From Streptacidiphilus sp. ASG 303 (GTDB lineage: Bacteria; Actinomycetota; Actinomycetes; Streptomycetales; Streptomycetaceae), in NCBI RefSeq assembly GCF_020991365.1, contig NZ_JAJLRA010000002.1:248001-312000 (forward strand): DNA of 64,000 bases, written 5' to 3'. The translations under genes and the position numbers were made by a program. Below are positions 17,265-31,680 of the stretch, in pieces. How positions within the stretch are numbered: the first letter of the stretch is position 1; each line of letters starts with the position of its first letter. The notes under the pieces are model-generated. The model did no database searches. It worked only from the letters and a program-made list of their open reading frames with translations, and was not told the origin of the DNA.

Positions 17265-18707
17265 TCAGTGCTGCCGGGGGGCGTCGTCCTCGCCGACGTG
17301 GTGGACGCGGACGAGGTTGGTGCGTCCGGCGAGGCCGGGCGGGGAGCCGGCGGTGATGACGACGGTGTCGCCCTTCTGGCAGCGGCCGATCCTCAGGAGC
17401 TGGGCGTCGACCTGCTCGACCATCTCGTCGGTGTTGGCGGCGAGGGGGCCGAGGAAGGTCTCGACGCCCCAGGTGAGCGCGAGGCGGCTGCGGACGGCGG
17501 GTTCATAGGTGAAGGCGAGGACGGGGATGGGCGAGCGGTAGCGGGCGAGGCGGCGGGCGGTGTCGCCGCTCTGGGTGAAGGCGACCAGGAACTCGGCGTC
17601 GAGGAAGTCGCCGATCTCGGCGGCCGCGCGGGCGACGGCGCCGCCCTGGGTGCGGGGCTTGCCGGAGGCGGCGAGCGGGGGAAGGCCCTGGGCGAGGACG
17701 TCGTCCTCGACGGCGGTGATGATGCGGGCCATGGTCCTGACGGTCTCGACGGGGTACTTCCCGACGCTGGTCTCGCCGGAGAGCATGACGGCGTCCGTGC
17801 CGTCGAGGACGGCGTTGGCGACGTCGCTGGCCTCGGCGCGGGTGGGGCGGGAGGCGTTGATCATCGAGTCGAGCATCTGGGTGGCGACGATGACCGGCTT
17901 GGCGTTGCGGCGGGCGAGGGCGATGACGCGCTTCTGGACGAGGGGGACCTGTTCGAGGGGCATCTCGACGCCGAGGTCGCCGCGGGCGACCATGAAGCCG
18001 TCGAAGGCCTCGATGACGGAGTCGAGGTTGTCGACGGCCTGAGGCTTCTCGATCTTGGCGATGACGGGGACGCGGCGGCCCTCCTCGTCCATGACGCGGC
18101 GGACGTCGTCGGCGTCGCGGCCGGTGCGGACGAAGGAGAGGGCGACCATGTCGGCGCCGGTGCGGAGGGCCCAGCGCAGGTCTGCGACGTCCTTGTCGGA
18201 GAGCGCGGGGACGCTGACGGCGACGCCGGGGAGGTTGAGCCCCTTGTGGTCGGAGACCATGCCGCCCTCGATGACGATGCAGTGGACGCGGGGTCCGTCG
18301 ACCTCGGTGACCTCGAGGGTGACGCGGCCGTCGTCGACGAGGATGCGTTCGCCGCGGGTGACGTCGGCGGCGAGGCCGCGGTAGGTGGTGCCGCACATGG
18401 TGCGGTCGCCCTCGACGCCGTCCTCGGTGGTGATGGTGAAGTCGTCGCCGCGTTCCAGGAGGACGGGGCCCTCGGCGAAGGTGCCGAGGCGGATCTTGGG
18501 TCCCTGGAGGTCGGCGAGGATGCCGACGCTGCGGCCGGTCTCGTCGGAGGCCTTGCGGACGCGGCGGTAGCGTTCTTCGTGCTCGGCGTGGGTTCCGTGG
18601 CTGAGGTTGAGGCGGGCGACGTCCATGCCGGCGTCGACCAGGGCCTTGATCTGGTCGTAGCCGTCGGCGGCGGGCCCGAGGGTGCAGACGATTTTTGCTC
18701 GGCGCAT
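17265..18707 (-). CDS. pyk: Pyruvate kinase
   Basis: A 480-aa glycolytic enzyme converting phosphoenolpyruvate and ADP to pyruvate and ATP. It opens with MRRAKIVCTLGPA. The barrel carries ARLNLSHGTHAEHEE, ILADLQGPKIRLG, the active-site signature PVIAKIEKPQAVDN and MVARGDLGVEMPLE, followed by VIVATQMLDSM and the C-terminal regulatory domain with VAFTQSGDTARRLARYR. Length is normal. ATG 18707 has no Shine-Dalgarno, but TAGGCT lies six bases upstream, suggesting a leaderless mRNA. Streptomyces usually have two pyk genes; which one this is cannot be told from the window. Confidence 0.97.
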   Translation of the reverse strand: MRRAKIVCTLGPAADGYDQIKALVDAGMDVARLNLSHGTHAEHEERYRRVRKASDETGRSVGILADLQGPKIRLGTFAEGPVLLERGDDFTITTEDGVEGDRTMCGTTYRGLAADVTRGERILVDDGRVTLEVTEVDGPRVHCIVIEGGMVSDHKGLNLPGVAVSVPALSDKDVADLRWALRTGADMVALSFVRTGRDADDVRRVMDEEGRRVPVIAKIEKPQAVDNLDSVIEAFDGFMVARGDLGVEMPLEQVPLVQKRVIALARRNAKPVIVATQMLDSMINASRPTRAEASDVANAVLDGTDAVMLSGETSVGKYPVETVRTMARIITAVEDDVLAQGLPPLAASGKPRTQGGAVARAAAEIGDFLDAEFLVAFTQSGDTARRLARYRSPIPVLAFTYEPAVRSRLALTWGVETFLGPLAANTDEMVEQVDAQLLRIGRCQKGDTVVITAGSPPGLAGRTNLVRVHHVGEDDAPRQH

Positions 18708-18713
18708 GGTCCG

Positions 18714-18719
18714 AGCCTA
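18714..18719 (-). promoter_or_regulatory. -10 element for a leaderless pyk transcript
   Basis: TAGGCT (minus strand) ends six bases before the pyk ATG, which would place the transcription start at or next to the start codon. No -35 consensus is evident. Confidence 0.5.
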
Positions 18720-18993
18720 GGGATTACCGGCGCGTAGGGCCGAAGCGTCGGCGGTCCGCCACATGTCGGTCAGCGGACGCGTGGCTGAACTCTGCGGATA
18801 CGGGGGCGGCGGGGTGTCTTTGCCTGGCGCTCATCCGATCGAAACCTGAAGGGTCTATCGCGGGGGGCTGATGGGGGTGCAGACTTCTACGCGCGTCGCC
18901 CGGGCGTATCGGCCGGGCGGCGGCCCTCCCCTGTCCCGTTTCGGCCGTTCCTGACCCTTTCCGGCCGATCCCGCCCCGTTCTGGAGAGTATGC

Positions 18994-20814
18994 ATGCCCC
19001 TCAACCGTCGTGATTTCGTGGCCCGTTCCACTGCGGCCGCGGCCGGTGCCGCGCTGGCCGGCGGTGTGTCGGCGGCCGCGGCGCAGCCGGCCGGTGCGGC
19101 CGAGCCGGCGAGGAAGCCGGGGAGCCGGATCACCGAGTCGTTCACCGTGATGGGGACGACGGACCTGCACGGCAACGTGTTGAACTGGGACTACTTCACG
19201 GACGCGGAGTACGACGACAAGGCGCACAACGACGTCGGCCTGGCGAAGATCTCGACGCTGGTGAACGGGATCCGTGAGGAGAAGGGGCGTCACCGGACGC
19301 TGCTGATCGACGCGGGCGACACGATCCAGGGCACGCAGCTCAGCTACTACTACGCGCGCGTGGAGCCGATCACGGAGGGCGGCCGGCTGGCGCCGGTGCA
19401 CCCGATGGCGCTGGCGATGAACCACATCGGCTACGACGCGGCGGCGCTGGGCAACCACGAGTTCAACTACGGCATCCCGGTGCTGCGGGCGTTCGAGAAG
19501 CAGTGCGACTTCCCGCTGCTGGGGGCGAACGCGCTGGACGCGAGGACCGAGAAGCCGGCGTTCCCGCCGTACGTGATCCGGACGGTGTCGTCGCACCGGG
19601 GCCCGAACATCAAGGTCGGCGTCCTCGGCCTGACGAACCCGGGCATCGCGGTGTGGGACAAGGCGAACGTCCAGGGGAAGATGACGTTCGGCGGCATCGT
19701 GGAGCTGGCGAAGGTGTGGGTGCCGAAGCTGCGGGCGGCGGGTGCCGACGTGGTGATCGTGTCGGCGCACACGGGCGCGGACCAGCCGTCGAGCTACGGC
19801 GACCAGGTGCCGTGGCCGGAGAACGCGGGTGTGGCGGTCGCGGAGCAGGTGCCGGGCATCGACGCGATGCTGATCGGCCACGCGCACGTGGAGATCCCGC
19901 AGCGGATCGTGGTGAACAAGGAGACGGGCCGGAACGTCGTCATCTCGGAGCCCCTGAAGTGGGGCGAGCGGCTGACGCGGTTCGACTTCGACGCGGAGTT
20001 CGTGCACGGGTCGTGGGAGGTGACCGGGGTGCGCTCCACGGTCGTCAACTCGAACACGGTGCCGGAGGACCCGGCGGTGGTGTCGCTGCTGGCGGCGGAG
20101 CACAAGAAGGTCGTGGCGTACGTCAACCAGGTCATCGGCACCTGCAAGGAGACGCTGTCGATCGCGGAGGCGCCGTTCACGGACACGCCGATCATCGACC
20201 TGATCGGGCGGGTGCAGGCGGACGCGGTGAAGGCGGCCCTGGCGGGCACGGCGTACGCGTCGCTGCCGGTGCTGGCGCAGGCGGCGCCGTTCAACCGCAC
20301 GGCGACGATCCCGGCGGGCGAGGTGAAGCTGCGGGACGCGGCGGGGCTCTACATCTTCGAGAACACCCTGGAGGCACGGAAGCTGACGGGTGCCCAGATC
20401 AAGGACTACCTCGAGTTCTCGATGCGGTACTTCGCGCAGGTGCCGGTGGGCGCGCCGGTGGACAAGGCGACGCTGACGAACGCGGGGAACACGCCGGACT
20501 ACAACTTCGACTCGGTGTACGGGGTGTCGTACGACGTGGACATCTCGAAGCCGGTGGGCCAGCGGATCGTGAACCTGTCCTTCGAGGGGAAGCCGGTCGA
20601 CCCCGCGGCGGAGTTCGTCCTGGCGGTGAACAACTACCGGGCGAACGGCGGCGGCAACTTCCCGCACGTGGCGACGGCGCCGGTGCTGTGGACGAACTCG
20701 GAGGAGATCCGCAACACGATGATCTCGTGGGTGAAGGCGAAGGGCGTCATCGACCCGGCGGACTTCGCCTCGGTGGACTGGCGCCTGGTGCGCGAGGGCG
20801 TGCCGGTGTTCTGA
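18994..20814 (+). CDS. Tat-exported 5'-nucleotidase / 2',3'-cyclic phosphodiesterase
   Basis: A 606-aa extracytoplasmic metallophosphoesterase that releases phosphate from nucleotides. A Tat-type leader (NRRDFVARS, then a hydrophobic Ala/Gly run, cleavage near residue 35) is followed by the calcineurin-like domain with metal ligands in TTDLHGNV, DAGDTIQGT, LGNHEFNYG and GHAHVE. The C-terminal 5'-nucleotidase domain (about residues 350-600) has the substrate motif VNNYRANGGG. ATG 18994 has GGAGAG upstream. It is monocistronic and ends at a strong hairpin. Pho regulation is plausible, but no clear PHO box was found in the 286-bp upstream gap. Confidence 0.93.
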   Translation: MPLNRRDFVARSTAAAAGAALAGGVSAAAAQPAGAAEPARKPGSRITESFTVMGTTDLHGNVLNWDYFTDAEYDDKAHNDVGLAKISTLVNGIREEKGRHRTLLIDAGDTIQGTQLSYYYARVEPITEGGRLAPVHPMALAMNHIGYDAAALGNHEFNYGIPVLRAFEKQCDFPLLGANALDARTEKPAFPPYVIRTVSSHRGPNIKVGVLGLTNPGIAVWDKANVQGKMTFGGIVELAKVWVPKLRAAGADVVIVSAHTGADQPSSYGDQVPWPENAGVAVAEQVPGIDAMLIGHAHVEIPQRIVVNKETGRNVVISEPLKWGERLTRFDFDAEFVHGSWEVTGVRSTVVNSNTVPEDPAVVSLLAAEHKKVVAYVNQVIGTCKETLSIAEAPFTDTPIIDLIGRVQADAVKAALAGTAYASLPVLAQAAPFNRTATIPAGEVKLRDAAGLYIFENTLEARKLTGAQIKDYLEFSMRYFAQVPVGAPVDKATLTNAGNTPDYNFDSVYGVSYDVDISKPVGQRIVNLSFEGKPVDPAAEFVLAVNNYRANGGGNFPHVATAPVLWTNSEEIRNTMISWVKAKGVIDPADFASVDWRLVREGVPVF

Positions 20815-20868
20815 CGCCCCTCCCCCGGACGCGTCCTGCGGGCGTGCGTCCCGCCCGGGTGCGCCCTG

Positions 20869-20908
20869 CCGCCCCCGGCCCGGTTCTGCGGAATCGGGCC
20901 GGGGGCGG
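20869..20908 (+). terminator. Terminator after the 5'-nucleotidase gene
   Basis: Perfect 14-bp stem (20869-20882 with 20895-20908) and a 12-nt loop, 54 bases after the stop codon. Confidence 0.85.
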
Positions 20909-20976
20909 TCGCGTCCCAGGGGCGTCCGCGGGGCCGTCGGGGTTACGCGGGGATGCCGTTCGAGGGGGGATCGGGC

Positions 20977-21870
20977 ATGTCGGCGAGGCGCGTGGCGGCG
21001 GTGGTGGCGGCCCTGCTGGTGCTGGGCGGGGGGATCGCGTGGGGGGTGGCGGCGCGGGGGCCGTCGGAGGCATGGTCCGCCCGGCGGGAGCAGGCACTCT
21101 TCCGGGACCGGGCGGCGGCGGTGGCACGTGCGTGGCCGGGTTCGGCGGCGGAGCGCGCGTGGCGCTCGGGGTACCACCCGCTGGGGGCGTTGTCGGTGCC
21201 GCCGGAGGGCGGGTTCCGCGACGCGGCGGACCGCCGGGCGTTCGACGGGGGCCGGTTCGAGCTGCGGGCGGCGCTGCCGCGGTCGGGCGGCCCGGAGGGG
21301 GTGGTGGTGTGGGCGGACGGCTCCCGGGCGTCGGTGTGGGTGCTGTCGGCACAGGACGCCTACACGGGGCTGGCGCGGTTGCGGCCGGCCTGCCCGGCGC
21401 GCTGCTCGGGGCACCGCCTGGTGGTGACGGCCGTGCGGCCGGGGACGGCCCGGCTGGCGACCAGCAGGGGCCGGGCGACGGTCCCGGCGTGGCTGTTCAC
21501 GGTGCGGGGGTACGACCGGCCGGTGGTGCGGGTGGCGACGGCGGGGAACGGCCCGGCCCGGGGTGCGCTGCCGGAGGCGGAGGACTCCGGGCCTGGCAGG
21601 GAGGCGGTGGAGTACGTGGCCCCGGCGGCGCCGGGCGACCGGCGGCTGACGGTGGGGACCGGGCACGGCGGGTGCGCCACGGGCTGGGGGGTGCGGGTGT
21701 ACGAGACCGACCGGGTGGTGGTGGTCGGCGGGTGGAGCCGCGCCGCCGCGGGGGCGTGCACGATGGAGCTGCTGGTGGATCCGGTGACGGTGGCGCTGGA
21801 GCGGCCGCTGGGGTCGCGGACGGTGCTGGACGCGGTGACGGCGGCGCCGCTGGAGGCGCGGCCCCGGTAG
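20977..21870 (+). CDS. Hypothetical secreted or membrane-anchored protein
   Basis: A 297-aa protein from ATG 20977, with no recognised family. MSARR and a hydrophobic stretch (VAAVVAALLVLGGGIAWGV) form a signal peptide or anchor. The rest has four cysteines, in CPARCSG, GGCATGW and AGACTM, which could form two disulfides outside the cell. Alternating beta-strand segments such as GVVVWADGSRASVWVLSA suggest a globular beta fold. ATG 20953 is an earlier in-frame start, but the GGGGG run before 20977 and the clean leader favour the later one. It follows the nucleotidase terminator, so it probably has its own promoter. Confidence 0.65.
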   Translation: MSARRVAAVVAALLVLGGGIAWGVAARGPSEAWSARREQALFRDRAAAVARAWPGSAAERAWRSGYHPLGALSVPPEGGFRDAADRRAFDGGRFELRAALPRSGGPEGVVVWADGSRASVWVLSAQDAYTGLARLRPACPARCSGHRLVVTAVRPGTARLATSRGRATVPAWLFTVRGYDRPVVRVATAGNGPARGALPEAEDSGPGREAVEYVAPAAPGDRRLTVGTGHGGCATGWGVRVYETDRVVVVGGWSRAAAGACTMELLVDPVTVALERPLGSRTVLDAVTAAPLEARPR

Positions 21871-21887
21871 GGGCCGGACGTGGTGGT

Positions 21888-21935
21888 GCCGCGGCGCCTG
21901 CTCCGGTGCGGTCGGGGTGGGGCAGGCGCCGCGGC
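21888..21935. terminator. Terminator hairpin after the secreted-protein gene
   Basis: Perfect 14-bp stem (21888-21901 with 21922-21935). It is the first of two hairpins between convergent genes. Confidence 0.75.
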
Positions 21936-21943
21936 GTCGGTGT

Positions 21944-21974
21944 CCCCGGCCCGCTCCCCCATGGCGGGCCGGGG
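21944..21974. terminator. Terminator hairpin after gltD
   Basis: Perfect 11-bp stem (21944-21954 with 21964-21974) with a 9-nt loop, 14 bases past the gltD stop. It is the likely end of the gltBD transcript. Confidence 0.75.
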
Positions 21975-21988
21975 CCGTGCGGGGCCCG

Positions 21989-28100
<6,112 letters not shown>

Positions 28101-28165
28101 CGGCTCTCCCGTCGTCGTCTTTTGGCTGTTCGCTTGCGCCAGAGAGACGACGTTGGCCCTCTGCG

Positions 28166-28181
28166 ATTTCGTGCAGGTTAC
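28166..28181 (-). promoter_or_regulatory. Candidate GlnR box upstream of gltB
   Basis: On the minus strand GTAAC-N6-GAAAT matches the actinobacterial GlnR half-box gTnAc-N6-GaAAc at all but the last base. It sits 66-81 bases before gltB. GlnR is the nitrogen regulator of Streptomyces, so the context fits. Only one half-box is clear. Confidence 0.5.
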
Positions 28182-28213
28182 ATGATGCCGGGCGTACCGG
28201 GAAGTGGAATACC

Positions 28214-28232
28214 GCGTCCAGGATGTGGACGC
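28214..28232. promoter_or_regulatory. Inverted repeat upstream of gltB
   Basis: GCGTCCA-N5-TGGACGC, a perfect 7-bp dyad about 115-130 bases before gltB. It could be an operator or a small hairpin; no regulator is assigned. Confidence 0.35.
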
Positions 28233-28460
28233 ACGCCCTGGTCAGGCGCTATTACCCGCCGGTAGGGGCATCCGGTGACGACGAAGGGTCACCCGCACGT
28301 CCCCGGAAGTGTGCCCCTTGCGATACAGGGTGAAACCGCAGCGAAACACCTGCGTTGCAGGCGGGCCGCGCGACGCTGCGCCGGGCCCCGCGAGGGGCCG
28401 CCCGCCTGGTCCTCCGATGGTAGGGGAGGCGGCACCGAAAGCGTCGTGTGTGGAACGTCA

Positions 28461-28494
28461 CTCCGCCCGCCGCATAATCATGCGGCGGGCGGAG
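28461..28494 (-). terminator. Terminator after the VIT gene
   Basis: Perfect 14-bp stem (28461-28474 with 28481-28494), 6-nt loop, 49 bases past the stop of the VIT gene. Confidence 0.85.
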
Positions 28495-28542
28495 GGAGCG
28501 GGAGGGGCCGGGCCGGGCTGAGGGGCCGGGCCGGGCGCGGGG

Positions 28543-29280
28543 TCAGCCGATGCCGCTGCCGATCAGCCGTCCCAGCAGGTAGGTGAGGCCGGCCGCCGAG
28601 CCGCCCAGCAGCAGCTGGCGCAGCCCGCTGTACCACCAGGTCCGCGCGGTCACCCGGGAGACGACGGCGCCGCACAGGAAGAGCCCGAGCATCGCCACGG
28701 CCAGGGCGGGCAGCAGGGAGGTCGCGCCCAGCAGGTACGGCAGCACGGGCAGCAGCGCGCCCACCGCGAACGCGCCGAAGGAGGAGACGGCCGCCAGCAG
28801 CGGCGACGGCAGGTCGTGCGGGTCGACGCCCAGCTCCTCGCGGGCGTGGATCTCCAGCGCCTGGTCGGGGTCGGCGGACAGCTGGCGGGCCACCTCCGCG
28901 GCGAGCCGCGGCTCCACGCCCCGCGACACGTACAGCTGCGCCAGCTCGGCCAGCTCGTCGTGCGGGTTGCGGCGCAGCTCCCGCCGCTCCACCTCCAGCT
29001 CCGCCTCGACCAGCTCCCGCTGCGAGGCCACCGAGGTGTACTCGCCGGCGGCCATGGAGAAGGCGCCGGCCGCGAGGCCGGCCAGGCCCGCCAGGATCAC
29101 GGTGGTGCGGGAGGCGTCACCGCCGACGACGCCGGTCATCAGAGCGACGTTGGAGACCAGGCCGTCCATCGCGCCGAAGACGGCGGGGCGCAGCCAGCCG
29201 CCGTTGACGTCGCGGTGGCTGTGGTGGTGGGCCTCAGCCGCCACCGTCTCCGCAGCCGGTCCGCCGATCGTCGATGCCAC
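28543..29280 (-). CDS. VIT1/CCC1-family metal transporter
   Basis: A 245-aa membrane protein of the vacuolar iron transporter family, which moves Fe2+ or Mn2+ across membranes. The N-terminus is His-rich (AEAHHHSHRD), followed by the family hallmark FGAMDGLVSNVALMTG, where the Asp lies in the ion path. AAGAFSMAAGEYTSVASQRE then leads to a cytoplasmic helical hairpin rich in Glu (EAELEVERRELRRNP), which binds metal in plant VIT1, and three more helices. The frame is open for a further 51 codons, but GTG 29280 has GGAG at good spacing and begins next to the conserved part. The direction of transport in bacteria is not established. Confidence 0.9.
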   Translation of the reverse strand: MASTIGGPAAETVAAEAHHHSHRDVNGGWLRPAVFGAMDGLVSNVALMTGVVGGDASRTTVILAGLAGLAAGAFSMAAGEYTSVASQRELVEAELEVERRELRRNPHDELAELAQLYVSRGVEPRLAAEVARQLSADPDQALEIHAREELGVDPHDLPSPLLAAVSSFGAFAVGALLPVLPYLLGATSLLPALAVAMLGLFLCGAVVSRVTARTWWYSGLRQLLLGGSAAGLTYLLGRLIGSGIG

Positions 29281-29409
29281 GTGTGTCTCCGTCCCGTCGC
29301 CGGGCCCCCGTCCGGGTCCCCGCCGCCCCCTCGCGGGGCTGTGCCACCCCTCGCGGGGCTCTGCCGGAGTCGAACGTAATGCGCGGCGGATTTTCTTTCC
29401 AGCAAGGAG

Positions 29410-29451
29410 AGGCTGACCGTACCCGCTGGTCACGGCGGGTGCGGTCAGCCT
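29410..29451 (-). terminator. Terminator after lgt
   Basis: A 17-bp stem (29410-29426 with 29435-29451, one G-U pair) with an 8-nt loop, just past the lgt stop. Confidence 0.85.
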
Positions 29452-29473
29452 CGGACGGGGCGTGCGGGCGGCG

Positions 29474-30511
29474 TCAGGTGCGCTTGCCGGCCCCCGGGGC
29501 GCGGTCGCGGTCCGCGGCGGCGGCCTCCCCGCCGGCCTTCTCCTCGTCGATGCGGGCGGCCTCGGCCAGCGCGGCGTCGGCGGGGCCCCGGCGGGGGGCG
29601 GGGCCGTCCGCGGGGTCCTGGGCGGGCGCGGCGGCGGGTGACCCGGGCTCGTCGGCCGCGGCCTCGGCGGCCTCGGGGCTCCCGGCGGCCGCGGGGTCCA
29701 CGACGGTCTCCCGGCCGGGGCGCAGCCGGGCGGAGACCACCATGTACACGACGGCGCCGACGAAGACGACGATGGACGTCCAGTCGTTGAGCCGCAGGCC
29801 CAGGATGTGGTGGGCCTCGTCGACGCGCAGGTACTCGATCCAGAAGCGGCCGACGGTGTACGCGGCGACGTACAGGGCGAAGGCGCGGCCGTGGCCGAGG
29901 CGGAAGCGGCGGTCGGCCCAGATGACCAGCAGGGCGACGCCGACGCACCACAGCGACTCGTAGAGGAACGTCGGGTGGTAGGTGGCGAGCGCCTTGGTGG
30001 CGTCGGGGCGGTGGTCGTAGTCGATCCGCAGGCCCCACGGCAGGGTGGTGGGCCTGCCGAAGAGCTCCTGGTTGAACCAGTTGCCCCAGCGGCCGCAGGC
30101 CTGCGCGAGCGCGATGCCCGGGGCGAGGGCGTCCGCCCAGGCGGGCAGCGGGACGCCGGCGCGGCGGCAGCCGATCCAGGCGCCGACGGCGCCCAGGGCG
30201 ATGGCGCCCCAGATGCCGAGGCCGCCGTTCCAGATCTTCAGCGCGTCGACCGGGTGCTTGCCGGGGTCGAAGTAGAGCTGGTGGTCGGTGACCACGTGGT
30301 ACAGGCGGCCGCCGACCAGGCCGAAGGGCACCGCCCAGACCGCCACGTCGCCCACCGTGTGGGCGGCCCCGCCGCGGGCGACCCAGCGCCTGCTGCCGAG
30401 CCAGACGGCGACGAAGACACCGATGATGATGCAGAACGCGTACGCGCGCAGCGGGAGGGGTCCGAGGTGGATCACGCCCCGCGACGGGCTCGGGATGAAT
30501 GCAAGGTCCAT
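29474..30511 (-). CDS. lgt: Prolipoprotein diacylglyceryl transferase
   Basis: A 345-aa membrane enzyme that adds diacylglycerol from phosphatidylglycerol to the lipobox cysteine of prolipoproteins such as LivJ. About seven helices carry the family motifs: RAYAFCIIIGVF, the signature region ACGRWGNWFNQELFGRPT and HPTFLYESLW. The last 75 residues (after about 270) are a Pro/Ala/Glu-rich cytoplasmic tail, longer than in E. coli and common in actinobacteria. ATG 30511 has no clear Shine-Dalgarno; TAGCGT lies ten bases upstream, so the leader may be very short. It lies downstream of the dsbA-like gene. Confidence 0.96.
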   Translation of the reverse strand: MDLAFIPSPSRGVIHLGPLPLRAYAFCIIIGVFVAVWLGSRRWVARGGAAHTVGDVAVWAVPFGLVGGRLYHVVTDHQLYFDPGKHPVDALKIWNGGLGIWGAIALGAVGAWIGCRRAGVPLPAWADALAPGIALAQACGRWGNWFNQELFGRPTTLPWGLRIDYDHRPDATKALATYHPTFLYESLWCVGVALLVIWADRRFRLGHGRAFALYVAAYTVGRFWIEYLRVDEAHHILGLRLNDWTSIVVFVGAVVYMVVSARLRPGRETVVDPAAAGSPEAAEAAADEPGSPAAAPAQDPADGPAPRRGPADAALAEAARIDEEKAGGEAAAADRDRAPGAGKRT

Positions 30512-30521
30512 GGCAAGGAAG

Positions 30522-30527
30522 ACGCTA
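30522..30527 (-). promoter_or_regulatory. -10 element for lgt
   Basis: TAGCGT on the minus strand, ten bases before ATG. It implies a leader of only a few bases. Confidence 0.4.
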
Positions 30528-30629
30528 CCCTGCCCGGCGCGGCGCGTCCGTAACGGTTGGGGCGCGACCCGCGGCGGCCGGGGTGGAACCCGCGCCGCCG
30601 CCGGGGCGGGAGGCGGCGCGGGGGCCGGG

Positions 30630-31607
30630 TCAGCGGGTGGACGCGGGGGCCGTGGACGCGGCGGCTCCGGGCGCGAGCGGGGCCGCGGCGGGGGCCGGGG
30701 ACACTGCGGCCGGGGACGCGGCGGGCCGGTGGTGCCGGCGGGCCGTCCTGCCGTGCGCCTTCGCGGCGGGGCTCGCCGAGGGGCCGGCGGCGGGGGACGC
30801 CGCCGGGGAGGCCGGGGTGCCGAGCCGCTTGCCCTTGTTGGCGGCGTCCACCCAGGCCGTCAGGTTGGCCGGGGTGATGTCCTGGCCGCCCTTGCGGGGG
30901 AAGACCGACTCGCCGTTGAGCAGCACGGTGGGGGTGGAGGTGAAGCCGGACTTGTCGAAGTCCTGCTGGACGGCCGAGACCCAGCCGCCGTAGGTGTTCC
31001 CGTTCACGCAGGCCCGGAAGGCGGGCGTGTCGAGGCCGGGCACCTTGCCGGCCAGGGAGATCAGGGCGCCGCGGTTGCTCCAGGGGTCCTCGGTCTCCGG
31101 CGGCTGGTTGGCGTACAGGACGTTGTGGTACGCCCGGAACCTCCCGGCGTCCTGGGCGCAGGCGAGGGCGTTCGCGCCGTTCTTGGAGCCGGTGCCGCTG
31201 TCGTGGCGGTCGATGAAGGAGACGATGTGGTAGTTCGCCACGATCTTCCCCTCGTCCTTGAGCCTGTCCACGGTGGGCCGGAAGGCCTTCTCGAAGAGCT
31301 GGCAGGCCGGGCAGCGGGGGTCCTCGTACACGGTGAGGGTCGCGGGGGCGTTGGCGGCGCCGTCGGGGATGACAAGCTTCCGGTCGCCGACGGCGCCGGA
31401 GGGGGCGGCCACCGGGGTCTCGGGCTGGCTGCGCCGGGACTGGACGGCGACGCCCACGCCGACGGCGACCGCGACCACGGCGACCACCGAGCCCAGCACC
31501 ACCAGCTTCCGCTTCCGCCGGGCGCGGTCCTCCTGGGCCTGGCGTTCGGCTGCGAGCCTCTCGCGGGCGCTGCGCTTGCCGTCTCGGTTCTTCTCACTCA
31601 TCTGCAT
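30630..31607 (-). CDS. DsbA-family thioredoxin-like membrane protein (CPAC)
   Basis: A 325-aa protein with a basic N-terminus and one membrane helix (about residues 34-56), so the catalytic domain lies outside. A DsbA/Thioredoxin_4 domain (about 75-265) has active site CPAC (C99, C102) in YEDPRCPAC and the cis-Pro loop TSTPTVLLNG. The last 60 residues are a Pro/Ala/Ser tail with a basic cluster (HGRTARRHHR). It probably makes or repairs disulfides in exported proteins. ATG 31607 has AAGG upstream; ATG 31601 is two codons in. The MauE-type gene lies 73 bp upstream on the same strand and is the likely electron partner. Confidence 0.9.
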   Translation of the reverse strand: MQMSEKNRDGKRSARERLAAERQAQEDRARRKRKLVVLGSVVAVVAVAVGVGVAVQSRRSQPETPVAAPSGAVGDRKLVIPDGAANAPATLTVYEDPRCPACQLFEKAFRPTVDRLKDEGKIVANYHIVSFIDRHDSGTGSKNGANALACAQDAGRFRAYHNVLYANQPPETEDPWSNRGALISLAGKVPGLDTPAFRACVNGNTYGGWVSAVQQDFDKSGFTSTPTVLLNGESVFPRKGGQDITPANLTAWVDAANKGKRLGTPASPAASPAAGPSASPAAKAHGRTARRHHRPAASPAAVSPAPAAAPLAPGAAASTAPASTR

Positions 31608-31680
31608 GGGCTGCCTTGCCGGTCGCGAAGGGGGTGGGGTGGGAGGGGCCGGGGAGGGGGGAGGGCGGGGCCGGCCGGGG

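Larger units (their letters stand above)
28101..28542. other. Intergenic region between gltB and the VIT gene
   Basis: A 442-bp gap between two minus-strand genes. It holds a candidate GlnR box, a 7-bp inverted repeat, two GAAAC words six bases apart (28332-28336 and 28343-28347), and the terminator of the VIT gene at 28461-28494. Open frames on both strands here have no coding character and run across the hairpin. No riboswitch or tRNA was recognised. Confidence 0.6.

Noticed and set aside
28332-28347. Second GlnR box (GAAAC-N6-GAAAC) upstream of gltB
   Set aside because: The first word should be GTnAC and differs at two of the defined positions, and it lies over 230 bases from the gene.
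28252-28586. Short open frames on both strands between gltB and the VIT gene
   Set aside because: The plus-strand frame runs across a 14-bp terminator hairpin, and both are Arg/Gly-rich without recognisable motifs.
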